Of a stretch of 64,000 nt of DNA, positions 9,102-17,591 are shown in pieces. The position numbers and the translations under genes were made by a program. The notes under the pieces are model-generated. The model saw nothing but the letters and a program-made list of their open reading frames with translations, made no database searches and was not told the DNA's origin. The stretch is from Chondrinema litorale (lineage in GTDB: Bacteria; Bacteroidota; Bacteroidia; Cytophagales; Flammeovirgaceae). The stretch covers positions 682,001-746,000 of the forward strand of contig NZ_CP111043.1 of assembly GCF_026250525.1 (NCBI RefSeq), in the 5' to 3' direction. How positions within the stretch are numbered: the stretch's first letter is position 1; each line of letters opens with the position of its first letter.

Positions 9102-10226
9102 TCATACATAGTTATGCAGCATAATAGGCATAACCAGCATGAGTATATCTTCATTATCTCCTTTTTCTACCGGTATAATTAATCCAGCGCTACTTGGTTC
9201 AGAAAGCTGGAACATTACCTTGTCAGAATAAAGGTTTGTTAGAATCTCAATAAGGAATCTAGCATTAAAACCAATCTCTATATCAGCACCGTCATGATCG
9301 CAGAACAATCTTTCAGTTGCTTCATTAGAGAAGTCTAGGTCTTCAGCAGAAACCTGCATTTCATTACCTGTAATCTTAAATCTTACTTGATTAGTAGATT
9401 TGTTAGCATAGATTACAATCCTCTTTAAAGTACTTAATAACTCAGCTCTATCAATCACCACCTGATTATCATTATTCAAAGGAATAACATTTTCGTAATC
9501 AGGGAAACGCTCGTCGATTAATCTACAAATCAGTCTAATATTTTTGAAAGAGAAAATCGCATTAGCACTATTATATTCTAGTGTTAAAGAAGTTGCATCT
9601 GTAGGTAATGAAGCTTTTAGTAAATTGAGGGCTTTTTTATGGATAATAATTGCTGTTTCGAAGTCTGCCTTCAGGTCTTCCCTTCTGTACCTGATTAATC
9701 GGTGACTGTCTGAAGCAACAAAGTTTGCATTCTCTTCAGTAATGTTGAAATAAACACCATTCATTGCAGGTTTCATCTCATCGTTACTGGTTGCAAATAA
9801 TGTATAACTGATGGCTTCGCTCATTACATCAGTAGGTATCTCGATCATATCAGAACGAGTTAACTCAGGAACTTTAGGAAAATCAGTAGCATTCTCTCCT
9901 GATAATTTGTAGCGACCATTGTCAGAACTAATTTCAACACTGTAAGTGTCTAAATCTATAGTGAATGTTACTGGTTGCTCTGGCAAGTTTCTAAGTGTAT
10001 CTACTAACATTTTAGCCGGTACTGCTACATTACAATCTTCTTCAGTTTCTACATCTAGCGTAGTAATAATTGTTGTTTGTAAATCCGAAGCAGTTATATG
10101 TAAAATCCCGTCTTTAATTTCGAATAAGAAATTCTCAAGAATAGGTACTACCGGATTAGAAGGGATAACTCCGGTTAATAAAGATATTTGCTTTAGCAAT
10201 GTAGATGTCGATACTATAAACTTCAT
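9102..10226 (-). CDS. dnaN: DNA polymerase III sliding clamp subunit beta
   Basis: 374 residues, the usual length for the beta clamp. It has three clamp domains (about 1-120, 128-245, 247-374). Recognisable segments are the N-terminal MKFIVSTSTLLKQI, the central DSHRLIRYRRE and the C-terminal LVMPIMLHNYV, the standard end of Bacteroidota clamps. The homodimeric ring holds the replicative polymerase on DNA and recruits mismatch-repair and translesion factors. It is a monocistronic minus-strand gene with its own terminator. It is not next to dnaA or recF here, which is common in Bacteroidota. No odd residues were noticed. Confidence 0.97.
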   Translation of the reverse strand: MKFIVSTSTLLKQISLLTGVIPSNPVVPILENFLFEIKDGILHITASDLQTTIITTLDVETEEDCNVAVPAKMLVDTLRNLPEQPVTFTIDLDTYSVEISSDNGRYKLSGENATDFPKVPELTRSDMIEIPTDVMSEAISYTLFATSNDEMKPAMNGVYFNITEENANFVASDSHRLIRYRREDLKADFETAIIIHKKALNLLKASLPTDATSLTLEYNSANAIFSFKNIRLICRLIDERFPDYENVIPLNNDNQVVIDRAELLSTLKRIVIYANKSTNQVRFKITGNEMQVSAEDLDFSNEATERLFCDHDGADIEIGFNARFLIEILTNLYSDKVMFQLSEPSSAGLIIPVEKGDNEDILMLVMPIMLHNYV

Positions 10227-10400
10227 AAAGCCCTATTTATTTATAGCTGATGGAGCAGCTTAATTTATCCTTGAATGAAATGATTCAGTAAAAATATAAT
10301 TTTTTATCTTCAATATAAGTAAAAATCCATCACATATCCCATTAACAAGTCAGAAAATATTCTAATTTGTCTTTATGAAAACACAGATGAAACTTAAAGC

Positions 10401-11372
10401 TTAACTAAAACCTAGTTTCGCTCTTACTTTTTCTAAAGTTACGGTAGCAATTTGTCTTGCTTTTTCCTCTCCTTGCTTCAATTTTTCTTCGAGCGCATCC
10501 AAATTATTAAGATAATCATGATAGATTTTTCTCTCATTGGTATACTTCTCAGTTATTAATTCAAGCAGCTCTTTTTTTGCATGGCCATAACCGTAATTCC
10601 CCGCCTCGTACTTAGCACGCATCGCCTTTATATCGCTTTCTTCTGCAATTAGTGAGTATATTCTAAACACATTACAAGTGTCAGGATCTTTCGGCTCTTC
10701 TAAAGATTTAGAATCCGTTTGAATACTCATTACCTGCTTTTTAAGCGGTTTTCCTTCCAGAAAAATATCGATGTAGTTGTTATAAGACTTGCTCATTTTC
10801 TGCCCGTCAACTCCTGGAACAGTCATTACCTTCTCATCGATAATGGCTTGTGGTATAACAAAAGTTTCACCGAATCTGTTATTAAAAGCTACTGCAATAT
10901 CTCTGGTCATTTCTATGTGCTGCTTCTGGTCTTTACCAACCGGAACATACTCAGCATCATAAAGTAAAATATCGCAAGCCATTAATACCGGATAAGTAAA
11001 CAAACCCGCATTTACATCGGCTAACTTATCAGATTTATCTTTAAACGAATGCGCATTTGCCAGCATAGGATAAGCAGTCATGCAGTTAAGATACCATGTT
11101 AACTCACAAACCTCATTTATTCTCGACTGTCTATAAAATGTGTTCTTATCCGTATCGAAACCAAATGCAAGCCATGCAGCAGCTACCGCATACACGTTTT
11201 GTTTTCTCTCTTCGGCATCTTTAATTGTAGTTAAAGAATGCAAGTCTGCAATAAAAAAGAAAGACTCATTTTTAGGTTTTTCAGACAACTCAATACCCGG
11301 CTTAATCGCTCCAAGTATATTTCCCAGATGAGGCTTGCCAGAACTCTGAATTCCAGTAAGAATCCTTGCCAT
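10401..11372 (-). CDS. trpS: Tryptophanyl-tRNA synthetase
   Basis: 323 residues, a class I aminoacyl-tRNA synthetase. The HIGH-type ATP-binding motif is HLGN (15-18, in GKPHLGNILGAI), and the KMSKS loop is at 192-196 (VDGQKMSKSYNNYI). The Rossmann fold includes FFIADLHSLTT and the GKDQKQHIEMTRDIA segment that contacts tryptophan and tRNA. It charges tRNA-Trp in the cytoplasm. It is divergent from the gamma-carbonic-anhydrase-like gene, with a 72-bp intergenic region that holds a possible minus-strand -7 box. A separate unit from dnaN (174 bp apart). Confidence 0.96.
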   Translation of the reverse strand: MARILTGIQSSGKPHLGNILGAIKPGIELSEKPKNESFFFIADLHSLTTIKDAEERKQNVYAVAAAWLAFGFDTDKNTFYRQSRINEVCELTWYLNCMTAYPMLANAHSFKDKSDKLADVNAGLFTYPVLMACDILLYDAEYVPVGKDQKQHIEMTRDIAVAFNNRFGETFVIPQAIIDEKVMTVPGVDGQKMSKSYNNYIDIFLEGKPLKKQVMSIQTDSKSLEEPKDPDTCNVFRIYSLIAEESDIKAMRAKYEAGNYGYGHAKKELLELITEKYTNERKIYHDYLNNLDALEEKLKQGEEKARQIATVTLEKVRAKLGFS

Positions 11373-11422
11373 ATCTTATCCCTTATTTAATTTTTTTAAA
11401 GAATTGATTATTAAATTTAAAG

Positions 11423-11430
11423 CAAAAGTA
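11423..11430 (-). promoter_or_regulatory. trpS: Candidate trpS promoter -7 box
   Basis: The minus strand reads TACTTTTG, matching the Bacteroidota -7 consensus TAnnTTTG. It would give a 5' leader of about 45 nt for trpS. No good TTTG -33 box lies 19 bp upstream, so support is partial. Confidence 0.4.
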
Positions 11431-11444
11431 AAAAAATAATTCAC

Positions 11445-11960
11445 ATGGCACTGATAAAAAAAGTAAAAGGTATTTTACCTCAGTGGGGGCAGAATTGCTT
11501 CCTTGCAGACAATGCTACAATTGTTGGAGATGTAATCATGGGTGACGATTGCAGTGTCTGGTTCCAGGCAATTATTAGAGGTGATGTTAACAGCATCAGA
11601 ATTGGTAATAAAACCAATATTCAAGATGGAGCCGTAATCCATTGTACCTACGAAAAATCTGCTACTACCATTGGTAATGGTGTTTCGATCGGGCACAATG
11701 CAATTATCCATGGTTGTACAATAGAAGATTATTCTCTTATAGGAATGGGAGCCATTGTAATGGACAAAGCAGTAGTACAAAAAAATGTTTTTGTAGCAGC
11801 CGGAGCTGTTGTTTTGGAGAATACCATTTTGGAATCTGGCTATTTGTATGCGGGTACACCTGCCAGAAAAATTAAACCGCTTGACGACAGACTAAGAGCT
11901 GTTTTCGATAGAACAGCCAACAATTATGTAATGTATGCAGACTGGTTTGATGAGGATTAA
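11445..11960 (+). CDS. Gamma-carbonic-anhydrase-like hexapeptide-repeat protein
   Basis: 171 residues forming a left-handed parallel beta helix of the YrdA/PaaY/CaiE group. Hexapeptide turns run from about 15 to 140 (ADNATIVGDVIMGDDCSVWFQAIIRGDV... is the family signature start). The metal-ligand histidines of the gamma class are visible in AVIHC and IGHNAIIHGC. These trimers bind Zn or Fe; some have carbonic anhydrase activity, many have no proven reaction. It stands alone: trpS is divergent and the next operon is separated by a hairpin. Cellular role not determinable from sequence. Confidence 0.85.
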   Translation: MALIKKVKGILPQWGQNCFLADNATIVGDVIMGDDCSVWFQAIIRGDVNSIRIGNKTNIQDGAVIHCTYEKSATTIGNGVSIGHNAIIHGCTIEDYSLIGMGAIVMDKAVVQKNVFVAAGAVVLENTILESGYLYAGTPARKIKPLDDRLRAVFDRTANNYVMYADWFDED

Positions 11961-11981
11961 TTAACGCATCAGACTACAAAT

Positions 11982-12077
11982 AAAACTATCCGGACAAACC
12001 GAACTTATGTCAAATAAATAGATGTTCATTTATAGATATATTTACAGGAGAAGTACATCCGGATAGTTTTGATTTTT
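11982..12077 (+). terminator. Long-loop 13-bp inverted repeat with T-run
   Basis: Perfect 13-bp arms (AAAACTATCCGGA at 11982-11994, TCCGGATAGTTTT at 12058-12070) enclose 63 bases and are followed by GATTTTTT. It may be the terminator of the upstream hexapeptide gene with an unusually long loop. It may also be a leader structure for the sulfite-oxidase-like operon that starts 70 bp later. The downstream arm overlaps TAGTTTTG (12064-12071), a match to the -7 promoter consensus, so pairing and promoter function could interact. Confidence 0.55.
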
Positions 12078-12140
12078 TAAATAATTAAATTAAACAGACT
12101 TTACTTTTTGCTGAAAAATATTTTTTTCCATAACCGCTAT

Positions 12141-13484
12141 ATGAAAAAGAAAAAAAACATTAAAGGTATTCATGAACTATATGCAAAAGACCCGATTAAA
12201 GCAGACGAACTTTTGTGGGGAAGAAAACAAAAACATTTAACACCAAAAGATAAATTTTTATCGCGCAGAGGCTTTATTTCTAAAGCAGCACTATCTACAA
12301 TGGCAGCTTTTTTAGGTGGAAAAATCGTTTTTGCAGAAAATATGCCTGCTGGCTTAATCCCTGCCGCCTTGGCAAATAGCAAAAAACCTTTCGAAATTCC
12401 GGGTAAAGATCCCGAACTTATAGTACTAAACGACCGCCCTTGGAATGCCGAAGCCCCTCCTCACCTACTCGATGACAAACTTACTCCCGGAAATAAATTT
12501 TTTGTAAGAAATAATGGGCTTGTACCAGAAAATATAGATGTAGCTAACTGGACTTTAACCATAGATGGAGAGTCTGTAAAAGAGTCTAAAACTTTTACAC
12601 TACAAGAACTCAAAAGCAAATTTAAACAATATACATACGAGCTTACACTAGAATGTGGTGGAAACGGACGCAGTGAGTATAACCCACCTGCAAAAGGTAA
12701 TCAATGGACAACCGGAGCTGTTGGCTGTGCCTCTTTTACAGGCGTAAGATTGAAAGATGTATTAGAAGATTGCGGCATTAAAGACGATGCAGTTTATATC
12801 GGTTACTACGGCAAAGATGTACACTTGAGTGGAGATCCAAAAAAAGTAGTAATCTCTAGAGGAGTTCCTATGTGGAAGGCTTTGCAAGAAGAATCTCTTA
12901 TCGCTTGGTCTATGAATGGCGAAGATTTACCAGTGATGAATGGTTATCCGCTAAGACTTGTTTTTGGTGGTTGGCCAGCTTCAACAAGTGGTAAATGGCT
13001 TAGTAAAATCTCTATTAGAAATATCGTACATGATGGCCCTAAAATGACGGGAATGTCTTACAAAGTTCCGTGCAAAACAGTAGCACCGGGAACTGAAGTA
13101 GCAGAAGAAGACATGTGTATAATAGAATCGATGCCAGTAAAATCTTTAATTACTTATCCGCGATCTGGTGCCATGATTAGCAAAAGTAAAAAACTTTCTG
13201 TTAGAGGGCATGCTTGGGCAGGAGAAAACGATGTGTCTGAGATGCACTATTCTATTGACTTTGGAGCAACTTGGAAAACCTGTAAGCTAGAAAAACCTAA
13301 CAACAAATTTGCTTGGCAACATTGGAATGCAGAAATCGAATTTCCTGAAAAAGGCTATTACGAAGTTTGGGCAAAAGCCACAGACTCCGAAGGTAAAATG
13401 CAGCCAATGGTGGTTCCTGGTTGGAATCCTCGTGGATATTTAAACAATGCTTGCCATCGTATCGCAGTAAAAGTGAGAGACTAA
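12141..13484 (+). CDS. Tat-exported sulfite-oxidase-like molybdoenzyme
   Basis: The start is the ATG at 12141 (447 residues); an in-frame TTG 33 bp upstream adds nothing plausible. After a charged lead there is a Tat signal (SRRGFISKAALSTMAAFLGG, about 42-61), so it is folded in the cytoplasm with its cofactor and exported. The SUOX-type molybdopterin domain follows (about 90-310); ECGGNGR carries the expected Mo-ligand Cys at 172, and VPMWKAL and GYPLRLVFGGWPAS are typical. The C-terminal Mo-co dimerisation Ig fold is about 320-447 (RGHAWAG, VSEMHYSIDFG). Family members oxidise sulfite or related compounds and pass electrons to cytochrome c. The next gene, 15 bp on, encodes such a cytochrome. 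The substrate is inferred, not shown. Confidence 0.88.
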   Translation: MKKKKNIKGIHELYAKDPIKADELLWGRKQKHLTPKDKFLSRRGFISKAALSTMAAFLGGKIVFAENMPAGLIPAALANSKKPFEIPGKDPELIVLNDRPWNAEAPPHLLDDKLTPGNKFFVRNNGLVPENIDVANWTLTIDGESVKESKTFTLQELKSKFKQYTYELTLECGGNGRSEYNPPAKGNQWTTGAVGCASFTGVRLKDVLEDCGIKDDAVYIGYYGKDVHLSGDPKKVVISRGVPMWKALQEESLIAWSMNGEDLPVMNGYPLRLVFGGWPASTSGKWLSKISIRNIVHDGPKMTGMSYKVPCKTVAPGTEVAEEDMCIIESMPVKSLITYPRSGAMISKSKKLSVRGHAWAGENDVSEMHYSIDFGATWKTCKLEKPNNKFAWQHWNAEIEFPEKGYYEVWAKATDSEGKMQPMVVPGWNPRGYLNNACHRIAVKVRD

Positions 13485-13499
13485 ACAGGAAAATAAGAT

Positions 13500-14003
13500 A
13501 TGGAGAATGAAAATAAAAAAATTGACCAGTTATTTAGCTCTTTAGGCTTCCTGTTTATGTTGGCCATTGTTTTCTTTATGCTTGTTCCCGGCCTCTTTCT
13601 GTACTTTCAGTTTGCAGCTCCAGCTAATGAAGCAAAACTCGCCAAACTAAAAGACGCAGAACAAGCCTGGGCAATGAATAAAGATAAAGTACTTGCACAA
13701 GAAGCAGAAGAAAAAGTGGAAGATGGCATACATGTATCTACCGGACTCATTGCAGATACAGATTACAAGCTGATAGTACAGAACTGTACTGCTTGCCATT
13801 CGGCCAAACTAATTACACAAAACAGGGCTGACAAAGAAGGCTGGCTCACTATGATTCGCTGGATGCAGGCTGAGCAAAAACTTTGGGATTTAGGCAACAA
13901 CGAAGATAAAATTTTGGAGTATTTGGCTAAAAACTATGCTCCGCAAGAAAAAGGAAGACGTGCTCCACTTAAAGACGTAGACTGGTATGTTTTAGAAGAC
14001 TAA
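13500..14003 (+). CDS. Membrane-anchored monoheme c-type cytochrome
   Basis: 167 residues. One N-terminal transmembrane helix (about 14-37) leads to a periplasmic linker and a single CxxCH heme site, CTACH, at 96-100. A Met in GWLTMIRWMQ may be the distal ligand. It lies 15 bp after the molybdoenzyme gene and 5 bp before the hydroxylase gene, so all three are almost certainly cotranscribed. This fits a SorB-like electron acceptor for a sulfite dehydrogenase, passing electrons to the respiratory chain. That partnership is inferred from synteny; the heme motif and anchor are seen directly. Confidence 0.85.
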   Translation: MENENKKIDQLFSSLGFLFMLAIVFFMLVPGLFLYFQFAAPANEAKLAKLKDAEQAWAMNKDKVLAQEAEEKVEDGIHVSTGLIADTDYKLIVQNCTACHSAKLITQNRADKEGWLTMIRWMQAEQKLWDLGNNEDKILEYLAKNYAPQEKGRRAPLKDVDWYVLED

Positions 14004-14008
14004 ATCAT

Positions 14009-14953
14009 ATGGAACATTACTTAGCAATCATCATAAATGCATATAAAGGCTATGCAAATTACCTCTGGAATGAGATTACCTTCCAGTATGATTATAAGCC
14101 TTGGTGGGAAAATTATTTCTATATGCTTATTCTGGTTTCGGCAGCTTTTTTTGCAATGGAAATATTTAAACCTTGGCGGAAAGAGCAAGCCAGATTCAGA
14201 AAAGATTTCTGGCTCGATTTCTTTTACATGTTCTTTAATTTTTTCTTGTTTTCCCTTGTGGTTTACAATGCGCTTTCAGATGTATTTGTAAATCTATTTA
14301 ATGACTTTCTTGGCATTTTCGGCATTACCAACATCATTGCTATTAAAATAGAGCAATGGTCTAGAGTCGCCCAGTTATTTACATTATTTATAGTAAGAGA
14401 TTTTATTCATTGGTGGGGACACCGTGCCTTACACAAAGTTCCTTTTTTCTGGGAGTTTCATAAAATACATCACTCAGTTGAACAAATGGGCTTTGCTGCT
14501 CACCTACGCTACCACTGGTTCGAAAATGTATTCTATAGAACCATTGAATACATTCCGCTCAGCATGATCGGTTTTGGGATTGACGATTTCTTTCTTGTAC
14601 ATATGTTTACTTTAGCTTGGGGGCATTTTAACCATGCAAACTTTAAACTTAGCCTAGGTCCACTCAAATACATTTTTAACTCTCCTCAAATGCACATTTG
14701 GCACCACGCCTACCATTTGCCCAAAGATAGGCCAGTAGGTGTAAATTTTGGCATTACGCTAAGTGTTTGGGATTATATTTTTAGAACAGATTACATCCCT
14801 TACAATGGTAGAGATATAAAGTTGGGATTCCCCGGAGTTGAAAAATTCCCACACGATTTTGTTGGCCAAAATATGCACGGAGTTGTACCAGAAAAGCACA
14901 ATACTTCTTCAAGCTCAAACAAGGAGGATGACATGCTTAAGAAAGAGAATTAA
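14009..14953 (+). CDS. Sterol desaturase/fatty acid hydroxylase family protein
   Basis: 314 residues with about four transmembrane segments and the eight-histidine di-iron signature: HWWGHRALH, HKIHH and HIWHHAYH, plus a further GHFNH. Family members are membrane di-iron oxygenases that hydroxylate or desaturate lipids using O2 and electrons from a redox partner. The ORF starts 5 bp after the cytochrome gene stop, so it is translationally close to it. Its lipid substrate is unknown. Being third in an operon with a molybdoenzyme and cytochrome is unusual; the cytochrome could feed electrons either way. The charged, Ser-rich tail ends in KKEN. Confidence 0.87.
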   Translation: MEHYLAIIINAYKGYANYLWNEITFQYDYKPWWENYFYMLILVSAAFFAMEIFKPWRKEQARFRKDFWLDFFYMFFNFFLFSLVVYNALSDVFVNLFNDFLGIFGITNIIAIKIEQWSRVAQLFTLFIVRDFIHWWGHRALHKVPFFWEFHKIHHSVEQMGFAAHLRYHWFENVFYRTIEYIPLSMIGFGIDDFFLVHMFTLAWGHFNHANFKLSLGPLKYIFNSPQMHIWHHAYHLPKDRPVGVNFGITLSVWDYIFRTDYIPYNGRDIKLGFPGVEKFPHDFVGQNMHGVVPEKHNTSSSSNKEDDMLKKEN

Positions 14954-14960
14954 GAGATAG

Positions 14961-14986
14961 AAAAACCGGCTAATACGAGCCGGTTT
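14961..14986 (-). terminator. Hairpin between convergent genes
   Basis: A 9-bp stem (AAACCGGCT / AGCCGGTTT) with a 6-nt loop lies between the convergent hydroxylase and LOTUS genes. The T-run is present on the minus strand (five T), so it mainly terminates the LOTUS gene and may act on both. Confidence 0.75.
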
Positions 14987-14993
14987 AGATGTT

Positions 14994-15230
14994 TTAAACA
15001 GTTTCCGATACCTGACTTAATCGGGCATAAACTACAGGGGGCTGGATTTCCGAATCGGTTCTCAACTCTAACATGTGTGTATAATCATTAAAAAAGCGAG
15101 ATAATTTACCGTAATGAATCCCCTTGGCTTTTAAGACAGGCCCCAATTTAGCAAGGTTTACCCATCCTTGTTCATCAGCACATTCTAATACACTTTCACG
15201 AACAACATTTTCAATTTCTGACTTTTCCAT
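14994..15230 (-). CDS. Stand-alone LOTUS/OST-HTH domain protein
   Basis: This 78-residue protein is little more than one OST-HTH/LOTUS winged-helix domain. The pattern GWVNLAKLGPVLKAKGIHYGKLSRFFNDY, split here as GWVNLAKLGPVLK then YGKLSRFF, is the family core; LELRTD then PPVVYARL forms the wing. LOTUS domains bind RNA, including G-rich and G-quadruplex RNA, or bind helicases in animals. In bacteria they are usually joined to a NYN/PIN-like nuclease, but no nuclease domain is present here. The ATG start is clear; the upstream 400 bp carry no gene. Likely a small cytoplasmic nucleic-acid-binding protein; target unknown. Confidence 0.75.
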   Translation of the reverse strand: MEKSEIENVVRESVLECADEQGWVNLAKLGPVLKAKGIHYGKLSRFFNDYTHMLELRTDSEIQPPVVYARLSQVSETV

Positions 15231-15649
15231 GTTCCTTATGTGTTTAATTCAATAATTAATTTTTAAAAATTTCAAAAATTAAGCTGATTAAATGCTATAA
15301 CGACACTTCGTTACCAGAGCAAAAACTCTGATTTCAAATCAATACGAAGAAGAAAATTTCTTCAAAAAGAAAAAAGAACGATTGTTAGAAGCAGTAAGCG
15401 TATTAGTTTAATCTTAATGAATTGACAAGTTGGAATCAATACATTTTACAACTAAAAGTATTTCTTAGCTATTTAAAGAAGAGTCCGACACATCAACTAT
15501 TAAGAGTTAAAAAATATAAATCAAACAACTTCTAGATTATAAGCTGAATTAAAAATAATAAGTTCGAATAAAAAATGATAAATTCAGGGCCAAATATTTT
15601 TACTAGTAGACCAAAAATTTATAATTAACCATACTAGAATTACTAACAA
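15231..15649. other. Non-coding interval
   Basis: This 419-bp AT-rich divergent interval separates the LOTUS gene and the pyridoxal-kinase-like gene. I see only short hairpins (for example CAGAG/CTCTG near 15315-15330) and no coding frame or clear promoter motif. Confidence 0.4.
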
Positions 15650-16423
15650 ATGATGAAGGTATTGGCAATTAACTCACTCCCCGCAAATGGCAACGCCGGA
15701 ATGAAAATGGTGATGCACGTACTTGGCACAAAGGTGATTCCTGTGCCTTCGCTCCTGCTAACCGGAATTGGCAGCATTAGTGGTTTTGAAAAATTCCCTG
15801 TAAACTTTGAACAACTGCTTGCCGGCACACTGGCACTAGCTCTAAAAAGAGAAGAAGAACTCATAGTATATGTAGGCTACTTGGGAAATGCAGAACAAAT
15901 ACAAATTATAAAAAAATACCTCACCCAGTATAAAGATATTGTAAAGTTTTTACTGGTTGATCCGGTTTGTGGCGACCACGGCAGGGCGTATGTACCGCAA
16001 GAGATTATTGCCAACTGGGGAGATTTGATAAAAGAAGCAGATTTATGCCTACCAAATATTACCGAAGTAGCTTTGCTTAGCGGCAATTTTCAAGATTTTG
16101 ATAGTAGCAAAGCCGATAATTATATAAAGGATTTTAGACAGCGATACACCAAACCTGCCTTATTGGTTACTAGCTTAGAAACAGATAAGCAAGAAGTTTT
16201 AATAAACCGATTATACGACAAAAAGGCAATTTTTGAAAGCCAACATACCAAAGAAGATCGTAACTACGGAGGTTCAGGAGATGCCTTTGCTGCTTACCTC
16301 ATAGATGCCCATTTCTACAAAAACCAACCTTTGCAAACCGCAGTAAAAACTGCCGGAGAAGCCGTAAAAGCAGCCATCAATCAGTCAATAAAAATAGGCT
16401 CAAATGATTTGATGTTGGGGTGA
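15650..16423 (+). CDS. Pyridoxal kinase-like ribokinase-superfamily protein
   Basis: 257 residues. PdxK/PdxY and ThiD-like features are DPVCGDHGRAYVP (the usual form is DPVMGDxG), LCLPNITEVALLSG and the catalytic GGSGDAFAAYL near 205-215, where the Asp is the general base. The product would phosphorylate pyridoxal or pyridoxamine in vitamin B6 salvage, or a related hydroxymethyl substrate. The N-terminus MMKVLAINS lacks the canonical S..V.yGhvG motif, so the exact substrate is uncertain. There are two possible ATG starts three bases apart. Single gene, no evident operon. Confidence 0.75.
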   Translation: MMKVLAINSLPANGNAGMKMVMHVLGTKVIPVPSLLLTGIGSISGFEKFPVNFEQLLAGTLALALKREEELIVYVGYLGNAEQIQIIKKYLTQYKDIVKFLLVDPVCGDHGRAYVPQEIIANWGDLIKEADLCLPNITEVALLSGNFQDFDSSKADNYIKDFRQRYTKPALLVTSLETDKQEVLINRLYDKKAIFESQHTKEDRNYGGSGDAFAAYLIDAHFYKNQPLQTAVKTAGEAVKAAINQSIKIGSNDLMLG

Positions 16424-16538
16424 GTTAATAGTTTAGAATAATATAATTTAGCTATTAAAGTAATATACTTTTCCTTGAGTTTTATAAATTGTCTTATCTA
16501 AATTTAATAACTCTAATAATTGAATTATATCAAAATTA

Positions 16539-17111
16539 ATGGAAAAATTAGAGACAATTCATTATAAAATCTTGGATTTTCTTTCTGAAGAAGTGGAAAA
16601 AATCAAAAAAGACATTCTCATTGATTCTTGTAAACACATTATACAAAATAAAAGCCTGAGTGAGCAACAAAGAATAACAAGACGAGCAATTCAATTTTTA
16701 TCTAAAGAAAGCTACATTGATGTATTTGAAAGAGATAAACTAATTCCTAAAGAAGTAATTTTACCAGACCACTATTTTTATTATAGTTATCAAATTAATA
16801 AAAAAGGAAAGGATGTTTTAACTTCACATTTTAAAGAAATTGAAAAAGCAAAAAAGCGTATTGATCTTAGTGATGAAGTTTCACAGCTTCAAAAAGAAAG
16901 TTATGAATACAATAAAAGCATAAGGGAACAAGAAGAAAGAATTAGAAATCTAGATGAACAAATAAAAACTGCTAATAAGACCATTATTAAACAAAATTAC
17001 CAAATCAATAAACTTCAGCTAAGCTTAAAATATTGGTTTTTAAAAACAGTTGTAACAGCATTAGTTTCAGGCTTTATTGGTGGATGGATTAAAATTCACT
17101 TCTTTTCTTAA
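16539..17111 (+). CDS. Hypothetical protein, coiled coil and C-terminal membrane anchor
   Basis: I recognise no family. Residues 1-110 look like an all-alpha to winged-helix domain (LSEQQRITRRAIQFLSKESYI ... YQINKKGKDVL). Residues about 112-165 form a coiled coil with heptad-like QLQKES, REQEERIRNLDEQIK. A single transmembrane segment ends the chain (about 168-186, TVVTALVSGFIGGWI). It is thus probably a cytoplasmic domain tethered to the inner membrane through a C-terminal anchor. It is convergent with the next gene, with 5 bp between stops and no terminator hairpin. Very AT-rich, slightly more than its neighbours. Confidence 0.55.
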   Translation: MEKLETIHYKILDFLSEEVEKIKKDILIDSCKHIIQNKSLSEQQRITRRAIQFLSKESYIDVFERDKLIPKEVILPDHYFYYSYQINKKGKDVLTSHFKEIEKAKKRIDLSDEVSQLQKESYEYNKSIREQEERIRNLDEQIKTANKTIIKQNYQINKLQLSLKYWFLKTVVTALVSGFIGGWIKIHFFS

Positions 17112-17116
17112 AAATA

Positions 17117-17497
17117 TCACCCCATCGCATAATAAAACATATTAAAGCTCACAAAAAAGGCTATTACGGCAAGGGCTTTATAGAGTAATTTACCTTTAGC
17201 ATCTATTGAGAGAAAGATTGCTGCAAAAAGGCAAATGAGCATAAGTAATTCTGATAAATGCCAAGCATCAGTTAAGCTTACCAGAGCTGTTTTTGAGAGA
17301 AAAAAAGCTTCGTTTTTATCATCTGGCCAGTTGGCATATTTATTCATCCAGCTTTTATTAGGGTTCCAAAATTGCTCACTCCAACCCCATTCCTTAAAAA
17401 CCGATCCCGCCCAATGAAACATCAAAGTATCTCTCACTGCCTTAAAAAATCCGGCTAATGTGCATAGAAATATAAGTAAGTAGTTTCTGCTCAGCAT
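17117..17497 (-). CDS. Hypothetical membrane protein
   Basis: This 126-residue protein has an N-terminal hydrophobic segment (about 3-20), a Trp-rich loop (WGWSEQFWNPNKSWMNKYANW) and two C-terminal helices (about 80-97, 105-124). I recall similar small proteins in other Bacteroidota but know no function. Coding potential is supported by ordinary codon use, a clear ATG and tight convergence with the preceding gene. It lies downstream of the DJ-1/PfpI gene terminator on the opposite side, so it is a separate unit. Confidence 0.6.
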   Translation of the reverse strand: MLSRNYLLIFLCTLAGFFKAVRDTLMFHWAGSVFKEWGWSEQFWNPNKSWMNKYANWPDDKNEAFFLSKTALVSLTDAWHLSELLMLICLFAAIFLSIDAKGKLLYKALAVIAFFVSFNMFYYAMG

Positions 17498-17537
17498 TTA
17501 TCTTCTTTTGAATTTTGGCTTTTAAAAAGCTTAAAAT

Positions 17538-17570
17538 AAAAAAGCCTTCGGAATTTCTCCCAAAGGCTTT
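17538..17570 (-). terminator. Terminator of the DJ-1/PfpI gene
   Basis: The minus strand forms AAAGCCTT ... AAGGCTTT with a further GG/CC pair inside, followed by a T-run. It is 22 bp past the stop of the PfpI-family gene. Confidence 0.8.
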
Positions 17571-17591
17571 AAAACTAAATATACATTATGC

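Noticed and set aside
12108..12140. TTG start for the sulfite-oxidase-like gene
   Set aside because: The ATG at 12141 gives the expected charged lead and Tat signal; the TTG extension is unsupported. The same reasoning rejects TTG starts at 30288, 53397 and 59894.
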